Shown here: one piece after another, positions 1 through 5,861 of the stretch
Numbering within the stretch: position 1 is the stretch's first letter
Layout of the letters: the number at the start of each line of letters is the position of its first letter
Made by a program: the position numbers and the translations under genes
Assembly: GCA_025363495.1 (NCBI GenBank)
Contig: JANYDR010000298.1
Location: 1-5,922, forward strand
Origin: Cyclobacteriaceae bacterium
GTDB lineage: Bacteria > Bacteroidota > Bacteroidia > Cytophagales > Cyclobacteriaceae
Length of the DNA stretch: 5,922 nucleotides
Direction: 5' to 3'
Notes under the pieces: generated by a model
The model's database searches: none
Told to the model about the DNA's origin: nothing
Seen by the model: the letters and a program-made list of their open reading frames with translations, nothing else

Positions 1-805
1 GGTTTCTCAGATCTTGCTTTTTTAATTTTTCCAAGATCGAAATCGCCGTATTGAGCTTGGTGACAGCATCGTCAATCCTTCCAATTTTTGAAAACAGGAT
101 GGCCTGGTTGTTCAATACAATTGCATATTCCTGGCTTTCATTACCAAATTGTTTTTCAACTGTTTGCAACGCTTCATTAAAATATTTCTCAGATTCGTTA
201 AAGCGTGCTGTTTCCTGATTAAGCACACCCATATTATTTAGCGAAGCAGCGTAAGCTTTACTGTCCTTACCAAGACTTTTCTCACGAATAGAAAGTGCCT
301 GGGAAGAAAAAGTTTCTGAGGTATTGTAACGACCCATGGTTGCGTATAACAAACCAAGATCAGCGTAAACTTTGCTATAATTAATATTTTCGGTGAGGCT
401 CTTGTTTTCGTATGTCAGCTTAGCCTCCAGAAAATAAACCTCCGCCAGTTTATATTTCCTTGCTCCATAAAGATTTTCGGCAACATCCAGTGTTTCGCGT
501 GCCTTCTCGGCATCTGTCTTTTTAGAAGCGTCTTTTTCAACACCCATAATTGCAGATGCTGCTTTGACGGCTCTTTCATTCAGATCACGGATATCCATCA
601 TTCCGGAGTTGTCAATTACAGAGATGGCATAGTTGAAGTCGACTGAGTCTAGATGGTCGCGGCCAGCGTTTACTGCTTCCGATGCTTTTTTTCCTGCAGC
701 CTGCTTGCCCTTTTCTAATCCCTTTTTCAAAAGCCCACCAATCTGTGATTGAGCCAGTAAGGAAACACCGCAACAAAAAGCCCCGACTAAAAAAATTCTT
801 TTCAT
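1..805 (-). CDS. Exported tetratricopeptide-repeat protein, C-terminus outside the window
   Basis: The reading frame is open from the ATG at 805-803 to the left edge, giving 268 codons with no stop. The N-terminus MKRIFLVGAFCCGVSLLAQ is a Sec-type signal peptide with a basic start and hydrophobic core; there is no clear lipobox. A Gly/Lys-rich stretch follows at residues 23-48. At least four helical repeats of the TPR type come next, at about residues 101-134, 144-177, 185-219 and 227-261. The last three sit 42 residues apart, the spacing of kinesin-light-chain-like TPRs, and show typical positions such as LGLLYATMGRY, NNMGVLNQ and EALQTVE. TPR domains are protein-interaction scaffolds, so an exported or envelope-associated binding role is inferred and no partner is visible. 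The gene lies 29 bp after the isomerase-like gene on the same strand, with a possible promoter of its own. What follows the TPRs cannot be seen. Confidence 0.85.
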   Translation of the reverse strand, partial: MKRIFLVGAFCCGVSLLAQSQIGGLLKKGLEKGKQAAGKKASEAVNAGRDHLDSVDFNYAISVIDNSGMMDIRDLNERAVKAASAIMGVEKDASKKTDAEKARETLDVAENLYGARKYKLAEVYFLEAKLTYENKSLTENINYSKVYADLGLLYATMGRYNTSETFSSQALSIREKSLGKDSKAYAASLNNMGVLNQETARFNESEKYFNEALQTVEKQFGNESQEYAIVLNNQAILFSKIGRIDDAVTKLNTAISILEKLKKQDLRN

Positions 806-829
806 AATTGAATTGATATGTCTAATGTT

Positions 830-837
830 CAAAGTTA
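830..837 (-). promoter_or_regulatory. Possible Bacteroidota-type -7 promoter element for the TPR gene
   Basis: Read on the minus strand the sequence is TAACTTTG, an exact match to the TAnnTTTG -7 consensus described for Bacteroidota housekeeping sigma factor promoters. It ends 25 bases before the ATG at 805, which would give a short 5' leader. No clear TTG -33 element lies at the usual distance upstream, and the motif overlaps the stop codon of the preceding gene. It is therefore a plausible but unproven internal promoter. Confidence 0.35.
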
Positions 838-1746
838 ATAAGTATCTACTTCTCTGTATGCCTTAATAACTGCCATCTCGCCATCCTTCCCCTCTTTTGA
901 ATTCCCATGCTCCATGCCCATTACTCCTTTGTATCCCTTTTCGTATAAGTGCTTGAAAATATTTTTATAATTAACTTCCCCTGTAGTGGGTTCTTTACGT
1001 CCTGGATTGTCACCAATCTGTATATAAGCAATCTCGTCCCAGCACTTATCAATGTTATTAATGATATCACCTTCATTGCGCTGCATGTGATAGATATCAT
1101 ATAAAATCTTGCACGATGGACTTTTCACAGCCTTACAGACAGCAAAGCTCTGATCGGAATTGCGAAGAAATAACTCGGGGGTATCGCTCAAAGGTTCCAA
1201 CACCATTATCAGACCAGCTGGTTCAAAAATATCGGATCCTCTTCTTAACGCGTCAATCACGTTTGCAGTCTGAATTCCCATTGGAAGTTTCCGTTCAAAA
1301 AATCCAGGAACAACGGTAGCCCATTTGGCATTAACACGTTTGGCAACTTCAACGGAAGTTTTACATGTTTTCAAAAACAAATCTTTAAAATCCTGCTGCC
1401 CGGTAGTTAATGATATTTTCCAATTGTCACCTCCGTCAACAACAAATACACCCATTGTCATGCCAAGTTGGGCAAGTGTGCTACCGATTTTCTCCTGTTC
1501 CGCAACACTTCTCTTTAGCAAACCATTGTCTTCAACGGCACGAAATCCCTGGTCATGCATGAACTTGATCTGATCAATAAAATCTGCACCCGCATTGTTT
1601 TTAAACATTCCTTCATGAGGAGCATAATTCAACTTAAAGACTGGTTGAGCGGGAGAAGCTTTCGCTGAAGTTGTTGAAAGGGCCGGTATTGCTGTACTGG
1701 CTGCCAATAAAACAAGGCTCTTTTGAATAAAATTTCTTCGTTGCAT
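835..1746 (-). CDS. Hydroxypyruvate isomerase-like TIM-barrel protein with Tat signal
   Basis: This 303-residue protein belongs to the xylose-isomerase-like TIM-barrel superfamily and most resembles hydroxypyruvate isomerases (Hyi). Distinctive Hyi-like blocks are IMVLEPL (Glu184), ILYDIYHMQRNEGDI (Asp217, His220), YIQIGDNPGRKEPTTGEVNY (Gln243, Asp246, Arg250, Glu257) and GMEHGN (Glu279). The carboxylates and histidine are in the positions this superfamily uses for a divalent metal and acid-base chemistry. The N-terminus MQRRNFIQKS carries a twin-arginine motif (Arg3-Arg4-Asn-Phe), then a hydrophobic stretch to about residue 23 and a likely cleavage site after AKA at residue 30, so export by Tat is predicted. 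I chose the ATG at 1746 because it puts the RR motif at the N-terminus; an in-frame ATG at 1800 would add 18 residues. Cytoplasmic Hyi interconverts hydroxypyruvate and tartronate semialdehyde, but the substrate of exported homologues is not evident, so a specific activity is not claimed. Confidence 0.85.
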   Translation of the reverse strand: MQRRNFIQKSLVLLAASTAIPALSTTSAKASPAQPVFKLNYAPHEGMFKNNAGADFIDQIKFMHDQGFRAVEDNGLLKRSVAEQEKIGSTLAQLGMTMGVFVVDGGDNWKISLTTGQQDFKDLFLKTCKTSVEVAKRVNAKWATVVPGFFERKLPMGIQTANVIDALRRGSDIFEPAGLIMVLEPLSDTPELFLRNSDQSFAVCKAVKSPSCKILYDIYHMQRNEGDIINNIDKCWDEIAYIQIGDNPGRKEPTTGEVNYKNIFKHLYEKGYKGVMGMEHGNSKEGKDGEMAVIKAYREVDTY

Positions 1747-1908
1747 AGACTTTGAATTTTTGGGTCGGACGATAAAAAATAATCTGGGCTTTATTGCCAC
1801 GTAAGTTGAAGTTATAAAGTATCGCTGAATATCTTCTAACTTTCGACCAAATAACCGGCATAACGTGAATTTTCAAGGGTTTTACGTAGCCTTAGACAAC
1901 ATTTCATT
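1747..1908. other. Divergent intergenic region between isomerase-like and methyltransferase genes
   Basis: These 162 bp must hold promoters for both outward-facing genes. On the plus strand, TAACTTTC at 1837-1844 is one base from the TAnnTTTG -7 consensus, but no TTG lies at the proper distance upstream. No good match was seen on the minus strand. Neither start codon has a recognisable Shine-Dalgarno sequence. No hairpin or repeat of note was found. Confidence 0.4.
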
Positions 1909-3108
1909 TTGAAACTCTTCCACAATCTTTCACAAGCCGTCGTTGAATCACTTCACGAAATTTTTGTTGAAAAACGCTACGCCGACAAGGTCATTGAAAA
2001 AGTATTAAAGCAAAATCCCAAATGGGGTGCACGCGACCGACGCTTTATTGCAGAAACGACGTATGATATTGTACGCTGGCACCGGCTGTTTGTCCACCTG
2101 ATGGATTGCGATGGACATGATTTCTGGAGATTACTGCAGGCCTGGTGTATCTGGAATAAAGTCAGCACGCCGGATTGGGAGGAATTTCCCCCTGTTGACA
2201 AAGGGAAATTCTTTGAGCGTTATGATAAGATAAAAGGCACCACTCAAATCCGTGAATCTATTCCAGATTGGATGGACGAATTAGGCAGAAAAGAGTTGGG
2301 CAAAGCATGGGACGCTGAAATTCAGGCATTGAATGAGCAGGCAAAAGTAGTCCTGCGTGTAAATACGTTGAAGATTGATCGTCCACACTTACAACAACAA
2401 TTAAAAGAAGAAGAAATCATCGCCGAAGCACCGAAAGAATTTCCGGATGCACTGATACTGGAAGAGCGCCAGAATATTTTCACACGACAACAATTTAAAG
2501 ACGGATTATTTGAGGTTCAGGATGCCGGTTCACAACTCATCGCACCATTTCTACAGGTTTCACCTGGTCAACGAGTGATCGATGCCTGCGCCGGAGCGGG
2601 TGGCAAAACGTTGCACCTGGCATCACTTCTCAATAACAAAGGACGAATCATTGCACTCGATACTGAAGGTTGGAAGCTGGACGAATTAAAAAAACGAGCC
2701 CGGCGTGCCGGCGCCAGCGACACGATAGAAACAAGAGTCATTGATTCTTCCAAAGTAATCAAGCGACTTGAAAATTCAGCTGACAGAATTTTGTTGGACG
2801 TTCCCTGTTCAGGTCTTGGAGTTATCCGTCGCAATCCTGATTCAAAGTGGAAGCTCTCGCCTGAGTTTATTGAAAAAATAAAAGTTATCCAACAAACTAT
2901 ATTAAACGACTACAGCGCGATGCTAAAGATGGGCGGCCTAATGGTTTACTCCACCTGCAGCATACTCCCCAGCGAAAATGAAAAGCAAGTGGAGCTATTT
3001 TTAAAAACTCACGAAGGAAAGTTTGAACTGCAAGAACAGAGAATGGTTATGCCGAGTGAGGGGTTTGATGGATTTTTTATGGCAAGAATGAAGCGGGTGG
3101 GGAAATAG
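1909..3108 (+). CDS. RsmB/NOP-family RNA (cytosine-5) methyltransferase
   Basis: This 399-residue protein is an S-adenosylmethionine-dependent RNA m5C methyltransferase of the RsmB/NOP family. An N-terminal helical region (about 1-85, with RYADKVIEKVL and WGARDRRFIAETTYDIVRW) precedes a linker and a substrate-binding segment (about 145-220, VLRVNTLK and FEVQDAGSQLIAPFL). The Rossmann catalytic domain then shows motif I DACAGAGGKT (225-234), the acidic SAM-ribose position in ALDTE (Asp251), motif IV LLDVPCSGLG (Asp297, Cys300) and motif VI YSTCSILPSEN (Cys350). The two cysteines of this family, nucleophile and release cysteine, are both present. The C-terminal GFDGFFMARMKR is also typical. The start is TTG at 1909: the frame is open back to a stop at 1861-1863 without any ATG, and the first in-frame ATG comes only at residue 65, inside the conserved N-terminal domain. 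The target is probably rRNA, but the exact cytosine cannot be read from the sequence. It is transcribed alone and away from the isomerase-like gene. Confidence 0.9.
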   Translation: MKLFHNLSQAVVESLHEIFVEKRYADKVIEKVLKQNPKWGARDRRFIAETTYDIVRWHRLFVHLMDCDGHDFWRLLQAWCIWNKVSTPDWEEFPPVDKGKFFERYDKIKGTTQIRESIPDWMDELGRKELGKAWDAEIQALNEQAKVVLRVNTLKIDRPHLQQQLKEEEIIAEAPKEFPDALILEERQNIFTRQQFKDGLFEVQDAGSQLIAPFLQVSPGQRVIDACAGAGGKTLHLASLLNNKGRIIALDTEGWKLDELKKRARRAGASDTIETRVIDSSKVIKRLENSADRILLDVPCSGLGVIRRNPDSKWKLSPEFIEKIKVIQQTILNDYSAMLKMGGLMVYSTCSILPSENEKQVELFLKTHEGKFELQEQRMVMPSEGFDGFFMARMKRVGK

Positions 3109-3136
3109 GTAATCGGTGATCAGTAATCGGTGATCG
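3109..3136. repeat. 14-bp tandem duplication just after the methyltransferase stop
   Basis: Two head-to-tail copies of GTAATCGGTGATCA, the second ending in G instead of A, start directly after the TAG stop at 3106-3108. Each copy contains a GATC site. From memory, TAATCGGTGATC-like units occur as intergenic repeats in some Bacteroidota genomes; this was not checked. No terminator hairpin is formed. Confidence 0.7.
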
Positions 3137-3185
3137 GTTGGTGCTCCAATGAATTATAACTACTCCCAAAGATATAGAGAGCGAA

Positions 3186-3219
3186 CAAATCCTATCAATT
3201 CTTAAATCCAACAAATCCT
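3186..3219. repeat. AATCC-type intergenic repeat, copy 1
   Basis: AATC or AATT cores at 3188, 3197, 3205 and 3214 recur every 8-9 bases. The first 24 bases match the stretch starting at 3586 at 18 positions, with the cores in the same phase. The element lies between the tandem duplication and the MmcQ/YjbR start. Its function is unknown. Confidence 0.45.
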
Positions 3220-3234
3220 ACTCCAAGCACTCAC

Positions 3235-3579
3235 ATGATCACCCCATCCATGGTTCGTAAACTTGCTCTCGGCCTTGACGAAACTGTAGAGCTGCCCCAT
3301 TTCGACAGAACTTCTTTTCGCGTAAATAAAAAAATATTCGCAACGATGCTGGAAAAAGATAACATCGCCGTCCTGATGTTGTCACCTGTTGACCAATCCG
3401 TCTTTTGCAAGTATGATCCTTCTGCAATGTACCCGGTACCAAATAAATGGGGATTGAAGGGCTCGACAATTGTCGAGCTCAAGAAAGTGAGAAAAGACAT
3501 CTTTAAAGATGCTCTTATCGTTGCCTACTGCAGAGTGGCACCGAAAATATTGGCAACCAAGTATCAGTCCAAGCTTTGA
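3235..3579 (+). CDS. MmcQ/YjbR-family protein
   Basis: This 114-residue protein matches the small MmcQ/YjbR family, whose members have a CyaY-like alpha/beta fold and have been proposed to bind DNA; their biochemical role is largely undefined. Visible family blocks are ELPHFDRTSFRV (19-30), KIFATM (33-38), the PVPNKWGLKGSTIVEL block (67-82) and the C-terminal AYCRVAPK (97-104). The length is that of an intact single-domain member. There is no signal peptide or membrane segment, so it should be cytoplasmic. The ATG at 3235 has no clear Shine-Dalgarno sequence; the ATG at 3250 (residue 6) is an alternative. It is separated from the methyltransferase by 126 bp of repeats and converges on the sugar isomerase-like gene, so nothing ties it functionally to its neighbours. 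The family assignment is strong, the function unknown. Confidence 0.85.
   Translation: MITPSMVRKLALGLDETVELPHFDRTSFRVNKKIFATMLEKDNIAVLMLSPVDQSVFCKYDPSAMYPVPNKWGLKGSTIVELKKVRKDIFKDALIVAYCRVAPKILATKYQSKL
3461..3478. repeat. Perfect 18-bp palindrome inside the MmcQ/YjbR gene
   Basis: GCTCGACAA is followed at once by its exact reverse complement TTGTCGAGC. It encodes part of the conserved GSTIVEL segment, so it may be a coincidence of coding sequence. It could also form a hairpin or be a dimeric protein's binding site. Confidence 0.5.
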
Positions 3580-3593
3580 CTCAGTCAAATCTT
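3571..3593. terminator. Hairpin between convergent genes, weak terminator candidate
   Basis: TTTGAC (3575-3580) and GTCAAA (3584-3589) pair around a TCA loop. AAG and CTT outside them extend the stem past one C/T mismatch. It overlaps the TGA stop of the MmcQ/YjbR gene and faces the end of the minus-strand isomerase-like gene, so it could serve both. No T-run follows on either strand and the stem is AT-rich, so intrinsic termination is doubtful. Confidence 0.3.
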
Positions 3594-3609
3594 GCTAATC
3601 CTTTAATCC
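3586..3609. repeat. AATCC-type intergenic repeat, copy 2
   Basis: AATC cores at 3588, 3597 and 3605 have the same 9- then 8-base spacing as copy 1 and the stretch agrees with it at 18 of 24 positions, in the same orientation. It sits in the 39-bp gap between two convergent genes, so the two copies flank the MmcQ/YjbR gene. Confidence 0.4.
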
Positions 3610-3618
3610 TACTCCTAC

Positions 3619-4476
3619 TCAAAGACTTTTTAAAAACTGCAAACTCAACGGCACTTGCTTACTCACATCATTACTCTCATCCTCAATATAAAAATACTTT
3701 ACTCCTGCCTTCACTCCAGCCTTCACAACCGCTGCAATATCAATCTGACCTGTCCCTAATGCCACATCATTCTCAACTGGCGTCCTTCCTGAGAAATCTC
3801 CCTTTACTCCTTTTCGCAGATCCTTAACGTGCATGAGTTTGAATCGTGATCCATATTTCTTCAACAGAGCAACAGGATCCTGACCTGGATGAAATGCCCA
3901 CAGTACGTCCAGCTCGAAGCCTACAAATTCAGGATCAGTATTCACCATGAGATAATCAAACAATGTTCCTTTTGCATTAGGCACGAATTCATATCCATGG
4001 TTGTGATAACAAAAAGTCAATCCATTGTCTTTAAGAAGTTTTCCTACAATATTAAAATCGTTCACAGTTTTCTTGGCGTGCTCGACAGTAAAGTCTCCTT
4101 CATGCGGGATGGTTGCAACACGCACAAAAGTTGCTCCCAATGTTTTCGCATTTTGAGCAACCTCTAGTGTCTTCAGCGTTAAATCAGGATAGCTTACACC
4201 AAATGAAGTGCATCGCATCTGACGTTCGTCAAGCAATACCCGGATTTCTTTCGCCGTTTTTCCAAAAAGATTGGAAAACTCAATGTTAGTAATTCCCAAT
4301 GCCCGGATGGTATCCAGCGTTCCCGCAAAATCTTTTTGAAAACTATTACGATACGTATACGAAACAACTCCAGGCGTTTCTTTTAACGTTTTGCCAAACC
4401 TCTGTGCCTGACATACGGTGGAGAAGCTTAGTATTGCAACGATCGATACCAATTTGATTCGAAGTGTTATATTCAT
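3619..4476 (-). CDS. Exported sugar phosphate isomerase/epimerase-like TIM-barrel protein
   Basis: From the ATG at 4476 this is a 285-residue xylose-isomerase-like TIM-barrel protein (IolE-like superfamily). Residues 1-24 form a Sec signal peptide: basic MNITLRIK, a hydrophobic core, and a likely cut after CQA. Superfamily positions for metal and substrate are visible: IEFSNL (Glu66), CYHNHGYEF (156-164), FELDVLWA (Glu188, Asp190), LMHVKDL (His216, Lys218, Asp219), LGTGQIDI and YIEDES (Glu265). Homologues isomerise or epimerise sugars or cyclitols, and some lyase or dehydratase members act on keto-sugars, so the exact reaction is open. It follows the Gfo/Idh/MocA gene on the same strand and is probably co-transcribed. 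The start is uncertain: in-frame ATGs also lie at 4500, 4515 and 4539, the last overlapping the upstream gene. I chose 4476 because it gives the most compact signal peptide. A four-residue duplication AGVKAGVK is present at 253-260. Confidence 0.85.
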   Translation of the reverse strand: MNITLRIKLVSIVAILSFSTVCQAQRFGKTLKETPGVVSYTYRNSFQKDFAGTLDTIRALGITNIEFSNLFGKTAKEIRVLLDERQMRCTSFGVSYPDLTLKTLEVAQNAKTLGATFVRVATIPHEGDFTVEHAKKTVNDFNIVGKLLKDNGLTFCYHNHGYEFVPNAKGTLFDYLMVNTDPEFVGFELDVLWAFHPGQDPVALLKKYGSRFKLMHVKDLRKGVKGDFSGRTPVENDVALGTGQIDIAAVVKAGVKAGVKYFYIEDESNDVSKQVPLSLQFLKSL

Positions 4477-4520
4477 TACAAATCGAGATCCATTTTTCAT
4501 TCTTTCATTTTTCATTTTCC

Positions 4521-5861
4521 TTATATTTTTATCTCCCATCCCTTTTCATATTCCCTGCTCCAAAGCATCATGGCCTCTTTGTCATTCAAAATATGTCCAT
4601 TGGCTGGGTCACAGTTGAGCGTTCTACCAACCCTGAATGCAATATTTCCTAATTGCGGAAGCAATGTAGACTTATGCCCTTCAAGAATAGGCGCGTTGAT
4701 CTTTTCTTTTTCACGGATTGCTTCTACAAAATTAAGCAAATGAAGTCCATCAAGCTTCTCCAGCGGACTTACTTGATTGGATGCATCAAACGGTGTATCA
4801 TCATTCATTTCAGAAACAAGCTTATTCGTATTATCGAAAATCTTATAGCTATTCGCTCCAGGATAAACGATGGTTCCCTTCTCACCATAAAAGATAACAC
4901 CTCGCCCGCTTCCTTCTGACGGATAATTATTACAGCTTCTTCCCTCCCATGTGCAGGCAGTATTATTAGGAAAATTATAAGTAATGGTTTGAGTATCGGG
5001 TGTCTCCCAGTCATCCTGAAATTGAAACCTGCCTCCACCTGAAACAACTTTATCAGGATAGTCAACTCCTAATCCCCATCGTATTACATCCAATTCATGT
5101 GTTCCATTGTTAAGCGCTTCCCCCGTTCCCCAATGCCAGAACCAATGCCAGTTGTAATGAATCAAATTGCTTTTGTATTCACGTCGAGGAGCAGGACCCT
5201 GCCATAAATCAAAATCAAGGTTTTGCGGAACAGCCACTACATTTCCCTTTCCAATTGACTTCCGGTTATTCACATACCAGCCTCTTGCAAAATACACTCG
5301 GCCGATAACACCGTTGTGCAATTTTGAAATCATGTCTTTTACATTACTGAATGTTCGACGCTGGCTTCCCATCTGAACAAGCCGCTTGTACTTATCTGTT
5401 GCCGCTACAATCATCTCACCTTCGCGGGGATTATGACTGCAGGGTTTTTCCACGTAGACATGCTTGCCCGCCTGCATTGCCATTATAGCGGCGGGTGTAT
5501 GCCAATGGTCCGGAGCTGCAATTGCAAGGCCATCAAAATCTTTTCTCTCCAGTAACTTCCGAATGTCGGAGAAGCCAGCAGGTTTTTTTCCTGTGATGGC
5601 GGCGACAGCATCAATGGTCTTCGCCAATACTGTGGCATCAGGATCACAGATATAACCAACTTCAACATCGGGAAGTTGGGCAAATGTTTTCGCCAGGAAC
5701 AGGCCGCGACTATTGGTACCCATGACACCTACTATGACTTTTTTATTAGGCGAGCCCTTAAAAAAATCTGTACCGGAAGAAAGATAAGGGCTTAATAACA
5801 AGCTTGTACCCGCGACCGAGGCGCGCTTAATAAATTGTTTACGGTTGATTAAGTGTGACAT
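4521..5861 (-). CDS. Gfo/Idh/MocA-family oxidoreductase with Tat-like signal
   Basis: This 446-residue protein is an NAD(P)-dependent sugar or cyclitol oxidoreductase of the Gfo/Idh/MocA family. The N-terminus NRKQFIKRAS followed by a hydrophobic stretch (14-27) resembles a Tat signal, but with Lys8 in place of the second arginine. The Rossmann domain begins at VIVGVMGTNSRG (42-53), with the acidic residue after strand two in YICDPD (70-75). It contains AIAAPDHWHTP (113-123) and the family's EKP motif with catalytic Lys139 (YVEKPCSHNP, 136-145). The C-terminal sheet domain has WHWFWHWGTGEALNNGTHELDVIRW (from 238), where His255 and Asp258 are the likely active-site pair. Family members commonly oxidise a sugar hydroxyl to a ketone, and some use the cofactor in a closed redox cycle. 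A folded, cofactor-loaded enzyme fits Tat export, as known for Zymomonas glucose-fructose oxidoreductase. It heads the pair with the isomerase-like gene. The ATG at 5861 lacks an obvious Shine-Dalgarno sequence. The substrate is unknown. Confidence 0.9.
   Translation of the reverse strand: MSHLINRKQFIKRASVAGTSLLLSPYLSSGTDFFKGSPNKKVIVGVMGTNSRGLFLAKTFAQLPDVEVGYICDPDATVLAKTIDAVAAITGKKPAGFSDIRKLLERKDFDGLAIAAPDHWHTPAAIMAMQAGKHVYVEKPCSHNPREGEMIVAATDKYKRLVQMGSQRRTFSNVKDMISKLHNGVIGRVYFARGWYVNNRKSIGKGNVVAVPQNLDFDLWQGPAPRREYKSNLIHYNWHWFWHWGTGEALNNGTHELDVIRWGLGVDYPDKVVSGGGRFQFQDDWETPDTQTITYNFPNNTACTWEGRSCNNYPSEGSGRGVIFYGEKGTIVYPGANSYKIFDNTNKLVSEMNDDTPFDASNQVSPLEKLDGLHLLNFVEAIREKEKINAPILEGHKSTLLPQLGNIAFRVGRTLNCDPANGHILNDKEAMMLWSREYEKGWEIKI

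Noticed and set aside
1325..1573. Plus-strand open frame of 82 codons
   Set aside because: It is entirely antisense to the isomerase-like gene, has no recognisable domain, and is explained as a shadow of that coding sequence.
1747..1800. Longer N-terminus for the hydroxypyruvate isomerase-like protein from the ATG at 1800
   Set aside because: The extra 18 residues lie ahead of a standard MQRRNF Tat start and would push the RR motif inward. The ATG at 1746 is the simpler choice, though the longer form is not excluded.
3576..3827. Plus-strand open frame of 83 codons after the MmcQ/YjbR gene
   Set aside because: It mostly overlaps the conserved C-terminus of the minus-strand isomerase-like gene, and its peptide is low-complexity Leu/Ser/His-rich with no family resemblance.
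4653..4919. Plus-strand open frame of 88 codons
   Set aside because: It is antisense to the well-conserved C-terminal domain of the oxidoreductase and its peptide has no features of a real protein.
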